This document shows positions 60,671 through 64,000 of a stretch of 64,000 nucleotides of DNA, piece after piece (positions within the stretch are counted from its first letter, which is position 1; the number at the start of each line of letters is the position of its first letter). The DNA is taken from positions 1 to 64,000 of the forward strand of contig CALWVV010000002.1 of NCBI GenBank assembly GCA_944385035.1. The letters are read 5' to 3'. A program made the position numbers and the translations under genes. The notes beneath the pieces were generated by a model. The model was not told the origin of the DNA and ran no database searches. It saw only the letters and a program-made list of their open reading frames with translations. This stretch comes from an uncultured Oscillospiraceae bacterium (lineage in GTDB: Bacteria > Bacillota > Clostridia > Oscillospirales > Oscillospiraceae).

Positions 60671-62341
60671 ATGCCAGTGTTTTATGATCTTTTGCTCGTT
60701 TTGACCCCGGATGACTGTGTGCAGAGCATACAATTTGCATCTCCGGAAGTTTCTCTGCCCAATCAGGAGGAGACCGATCATTGGATCGGCCTTTCCCTGG
60801 AGAAGATCCCCAATACGCAGTGGGATTTTTCCAAAGGAAGCGTGCTGTGGGGAAACTGCCGGTTCTGGCTCCGTTTCGTTTCCCCTGTGCCGGAGACGCG
60901 CTGCCTTCTGCTCCAGCGGGAGAATCAAAAGCAGGCACTGATGGAGGCTGCCCTTAATCTATTTCCAGACGGCATTCAGATTTACGATGCCAAGGCGGAC
61001 GTGCAATTTTTTAATCAGAGCTTTCTGGACTTGCTGGAGCTGCCCCATACTGAGCGCGTGGAGGGAAGAAATATCTTAAATATCTTCTCGGTGGATCCGG
61101 AGTACAGCTCGACCCTGGCTGCATTGAACCTTCGAACCTGCGTCCAGGGAAGATTTGACCGCTATAAGTCCTCCACCGGAAAAGAACTGCTCACCGTAAA
61201 CGCCAGCTACCCTGTTTTTGAAGAGGGGAGGCTTCTGGGCTGCATCACCATTGAGCGGGACAGCAAAATTATTGAGCAGCGCCTGAACACTTATAAAAAT
61301 TTGCAGCAGATCATATTTCGGCATATCTCCTCCTCCCTGGAACAATCCAAAGGGACCCGTTACACCCTGCACGACCTTGTGGGGTCCGATCCGTTGCTCA
61401 CGGCCGCCAAAAAGCTGGCGGCCAAAATGGCTCCCAGGGATTTGAATATCCTCATTCAGGGGGAGACCGGTACGGGCAAGGAAATTTTTGCTCAGGGGAT
61501 TCATAATCTCAGTTCCCGCAAGAACGAGAAGTTTGTAGCGGTTAACTGCGCGGCCTTCCCCGAATCGCTGATTGAAGGACTGCTTTTTGGCACAACGAAG
61601 GGTGCCTTTACCGGCAGTACGGACAAAATGGGTCTGATTGAGGAGGCAAACCACGGCACTTTGTTTTTGGACGAGCTCAATTCCATGAGCCTGGGCATGC
61701 AGGCCAAGTTGCTTCGGGTGGTGCAGGAAAAGACCTTGCGCCGGGTGGGCAGCACGAAGAGCATCCCGGTGGATGTGCGGATCATCTCTTCCTGTAACCA
61801 AGATGCCTATGCGCTCAGTGAGAGCGGCGCGCTGCGCCCGGATCTCTTCTACCGGCTGGCCTCTGTGGTGGTAGAGATACCTCCGCTCAGGGAACGGATG
61901 GATGATATCCCACAACTGACCTGGCACTACATCCGTAAAAACCAGCCTCTGCCGGCCCACCCCATTACCGACGTCTCCCCGGCGTTTTGGGAGCGCCTTA
62001 GGCAGCACCGCTGGCCCGGCAATGTGCGCGAGCTGTTTCATGTTTTGGACTATGCCATGAGCGACTGTGAAGCGGGGGTGCTGCGGGAGGAAAACCTTCC
62101 CTCTCACTTCCGCAGCAGGGGGGAGTTGCCTTCCGCTTCTGACGCGCATCCCACCAATGACCTCCCGGAGGAGCCCTTTGGAGAAGGGCTGGCCGCGCGG
62201 ATGCAGGAGCATGAGCAGCAGCTTGTTACAGAAGCCTACCGCCTGGCTCAGGGCAATATCCGAAAAGCCGCGGCCCTTTTGAAGATCAGCCGGCAGAATT
62301 TTCAATACTATGCAAGAAAATACCATCTCCGGGACAGCTGA
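60671..62341 (+). CDS. Sigma-54-dependent activator with PAS domain
   Basis: 556 residues. AGGAGG precedes the ATG. Residues 1-80 match no sensory domain I know. A PAS domain follows (~85-200: ALNLFPDGIQIYDAKADVQF to LLGCITIERDSKI), then an AAA+ domain (~230-470) with Walker A GETGTGKE, the sigma-54 loop GAFTGS (last Ala of GAFTGA is Ser), Walker B GTLFLDELNSM, and the R-finger region. The C-terminus ends in a Fis-type helix-turn-helix (NIRKAAALLKISRQNFQYYA). It should activate the divergent HutH-family gene and perhaps the symporter. The signal is unknown but may be the substrate of these proteins. Confidence 0.9.
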   Translation: MPVFYDLLLVLTPDDCVQSIQFASPEVSLPNQEETDHWIGLSLEKIPNTQWDFSKGSVLWGNCRFWLRFVSPVPETRCLLLQRENQKQALMEAALNLFPDGIQIYDAKADVQFFNQSFLDLLELPHTERVEGRNILNIFSVDPEYSSTLAALNLRTCVQGRFDRYKSSTGKELLTVNASYPVFEEGRLLGCITIERDSKIIEQRLNTYKNLQQIIFRHISSSLEQSKGTRYTLHDLVGSDPLLTAAKKLAAKMAPRDLNILIQGETGTGKEIFAQGIHNLSSRKNEKFVAVNCAAFPESLIEGLLFGTTKGAFTGSTDKMGLIEEANHGTLFLDELNSMSLGMQAKLLRVVQEKTLRRVGSTKSIPVDVRIISSCNQDAYALSESGALRPDLFYRLASVVVEIPPLRERMDDIPQLTWHYIRKNQPLPAHPITDVSPAFWERLRQHRWPGNVRELFHVLDYAMSDCEAGVLREENLPSHFRSRGELPSASDAHPTNDLPEEPFGEGLAARMQEHEQQLVTEAYRLAQGNIRKAAALLKISRQNFQYYARKYHLRDS

Positions 62342-62359
62342 ATATCCTGCAAAGACAGA

Positions 62360-62395
62360 CAACGAGGGCATCTGCTTATGCAGATGCCCTCGTTG
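62360..62395. terminator. Bidirectional hairpin between activator and symporter
   Basis: A perfect 16-bp stem (62360-62375 with 62380-62395) and TTAT loop between convergent genes. U-tracts are weak on both sides, yet the stem is strong. Confidence 0.7.
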
Positions 62396-62467
62396 CTGTT
62401 TGAAGAAAGAATAAAATAAGGGGAGAATTTCTATTCACCCCAGAGGGGATGAGTGCTATAGTTTTCG

Positions 62468-63877
62468 TTACGCAGCGGCGTCCTGCTCGGGCTTATAGGT
62501 AATCAAGGACACCACGATGAGCACCACCAGGGCCAGCAGGGAGCTGGCAATGTCGCTGGGGATACCGAAGAAGGAGAAGCCGCTCCAGCCCAGGGCCACA
62601 AACAGCAGGCCGCTGAACAATCCGGCAAAGGCACCGGCCTTGGTCGCCTTCTTCCACATCAGTCCAGCCACCACAGGAGCAAACACGCCGGCGGTGAAGA
62701 GAGTGTAGGAGGAATTCAGGACCTGCAGGACAGAGGGGATCGCCAGGGCGACCACCACGGAGATGATGCCGACAAACAGGGTCATGACCTTAGACAGGTT
62801 CAGCAGCTTCTTCTGCACCTGGGGATCGCTGGGATCGTCCTTGCTGATGTAGCGCACATAGATATCGTTGACCACATGGGAAGTGGCAGCAGTCAGAATG
62901 GAGTCGGCGGTGGATACAACCGCGGCAATGATTGCGGCCAGAGCAAAACCGGAGAGCACGGGAGGAAGGGTGGCGCGGATGATGGTGGGGACGATCATGG
63001 AGGAGACCTCCATATCGGGGAACATGGCGCGGCCGGCCATACCCAGCAGCACGGGGAAGAAGCAGATGATCAGCAGAATGATGCAGGACAAAATGGCGGA
63101 TTTGTACGCGGTTTTGGTATCCTTAGCGGCGAAGAGACGCTGATACACATCCTGTCCGATCAGGGTATAGATGAACATGGGCATAATGAGCCAGAGCACA
63201 TAGGAGGGCTCGGTATCCTTCAGCAGGCTGAAATAATTGCTGGGCACATCGGTGGTCTGGATCTGGGTCACCAGGGCATCCCAGCCGCCCACCTGGGTCA
63301 GAACCACAACGGCAGCGGCAATCAGGCCAAGGGCAGCGACGATGATCTGAATGAAGTCTGTGACGGTCACGGCCCACAGTCCGCCGAAGGCCGTAAAGCC
63401 AATGAAGAAGGCGGCCACAATGATGGCGCAGGTGGTGGGAGTGCCCAGTCCCAGGGAGGAAAGGATGCTGCCTGCGGAGGTAACCTGGCCAGCCAGGATG
63501 CCGATCAGGGCCAGCAGGGACAGCAGCGTGGTGAGCATACGCAGCAGCGGGCTTTTATAACGGTTCTCCACGATCTCGGTAACGGTATAGACGTTCATAC
63601 CCTCCATACGCTTCAAAATCAGGCATACGGCCAGAATGCCCAGAGCACCGGCGATGGGGCTCCAGTAGGCGCTCATACCTTTTTCATAGGCCTCACTGCC
63701 TACGCCGATCACATAGCCGCCGCCGAAGTAGGTGGCTACCAGAGTACCGGTTGCCAATCCAACGCCCAGCCGGCGTCCGGCCAGCAGATAGTCGTCAATG
63801 TTATTATTAAATTTGTTGCAGTAAATGCCTACCCCGAAAATCGCGGCTAAGTAGAGAACGATAATTGCTAATTCCAT
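62468..63877 (-). CDS. Sodium:solute symporter (SSS family)
   Basis: 469 residues, about 13 membrane helices, of the Na+-coupled SSS family (proline, pantothenate and other solutes). Motifs: NIDDYLLAGRRLGVGLATGT, TYFGGGYVIGVGSEAYEKG, FGGLWAVTVTDFIQ and the sodium-site helix AAIIAAVVSTADSILTAATSH. GGAGG precedes the ATG. Substrate cannot be read from sequence. The neighbouring HutH-family gene and sigma-54 activator suggest an amino acid or imidazole compound. Confidence 0.88.
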   Translation of the reverse strand: MELAIIVLYLAAIFGVGIYCNKFNNNIDDYLLAGRRLGVGLATGTLVATYFGGGYVIGVGSEAYEKGMSAYWSPIAGALGILAVCLILKRMEGMNVYTVTEIVENRYKSPLLRMLTTLLSLLALIGILAGQVTSAGSILSSLGLGTPTTCAIIVAAFFIGFTAFGGLWAVTVTDFIQIIVAALGLIAAAVVVLTQVGGWDALVTQIQTTDVPSNYFSLLKDTEPSYVLWLIMPMFIYTLIGQDVYQRLFAAKDTKTAYKSAILSCIILLIICFFPVLLGMAGRAMFPDMEVSSMIVPTIIRATLPPVLSGFALAAIIAAVVSTADSILTAATSHVVNDIYVRYISKDDPSDPQVQKKLLNLSKVMTLFVGIISVVVALAIPSVLQVLNSSYTLFTAGVFAPVVAGLMWKKATKAGAFAGLFSGLLFVALGWSGFSFFGIPSDIASSLLALVVLIVVSLITYKPEQDAAA

Positions 63878-63941
63878 AATAGTTTCCTCCTTTTAATTCA
63901 CACTTGCCAAAGGTTAGTTTTTTCTGCGCTTACAGCCTCCC

Positions 63942-63958
63942 TTGCAACAGAAATCCCT
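63942..63958 (-). promoter_or_regulatory. Candidate sigma-54 promoter of symporter
   Basis: Minus strand reads AGGGATTTCTGTTGCAA: a GG and a GC ten bases apart with a good TTGCA -12 half but a poor -24 half (AGGGAT against TGGCAC). It lies ~65 bp before the symporter start, the same distance class as at the HutH-family gene. Confidence 0.4.
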
Positions 63959-64000
63959 TTGCTATGGGATCTGCATAATTTACGATAAGGCTTCCTGCAG

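Noticed and set aside
63895-63912. TTGGCAAGTGTG on the minus strand as a sigma-54 promoter of the symporter
   Set aside because: It has a -24-like half but no GC at the -12 position. The site at 63942-63958 fits spacing better.

Overview
The window looks like chromosome of a spore-forming, Gram-positive anaerobe of the Oscillospiraceae type (near Flavonifractor, Lawsonibacter or Intestinimonas). This is inferred from GC-rich coding sequence, near-consensus sigma-A promoters, a T-box leader, two tetrahydrofolate (THF) riboswitches, sporulation genes (bofA, yaaL), SLH surface proteins and a two-gene SufC/SufB iron-sulphur machine. No 16S gene is present, so the genus is a guess.

Layout. 0.4-3 kb: two small membrane proteins and a LysR regulator. 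3.2-9.9 kb: a glutamate/histidine and one-carbon block: gltS, ftcD, fchA, hutD, folD, folC and a folate ECF transporter gene, with one THF riboswitch ahead of hutD-folD-folC and another ahead of folT. The folD protein lacks two usual catalytic residues. 9.9-21 kb: a YoaK-type membrane protein, pckA, rsmA, tRNA-Ala, deoC, a MATE exporter, an aldolase-family gene and pheST behind a T-box. 21-29.3 kb: a secreted protein, sufCB, then nnr, a lipoprotein, alr and mazF (without a visible antitoxin, behind a strongly structured 290-nt gap) and a secreted protein. 29.3-42.2 kb, all minus strand: serC-serA, yaaL-bofA, an SLH protein, and a probable operon parE-sdaAB-sdaAA-parC-yitT-LUD-lipoprotein in which the serine dehydratase genes sit between the two topoisomerase subunits.

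43.0-58.7 kb: an accessory island. It begins inside a truncated AbrB/SpoVT-type gene and is bracketed by two direct copies of a repeat with 55 identical bases. One promoter leads into six co-directional genes: a substrate-binding lipoprotein, an HlyD-type adaptor, a C39-peptidase ABC exporter, a second ABC exporter (both like the NHLM bacteriocin exporters), a 2795-residue SLH surface protein and a 50-residue double-glycine peptide. No peptide-modification enzyme is present. This is the best candidate for an undescribed system: a dedicated peptide exporter joined to one giant cell-wall protein.

58.8-63.9 kb: a histidine ammonia-lyase homologue whose MIO-forming Ala-Ser-Gly triad is replaced by Tyr-Leu-Gly, a divergent PAS/sigma-54 activator and a sodium:solute symporter. 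The lyase has a near-perfect -24/-12 promoter and the symporter a weaker one, so the three probably form one sigma-54 regulon for uptake and use of an unknown, perhaps amino-acid-like, substrate.
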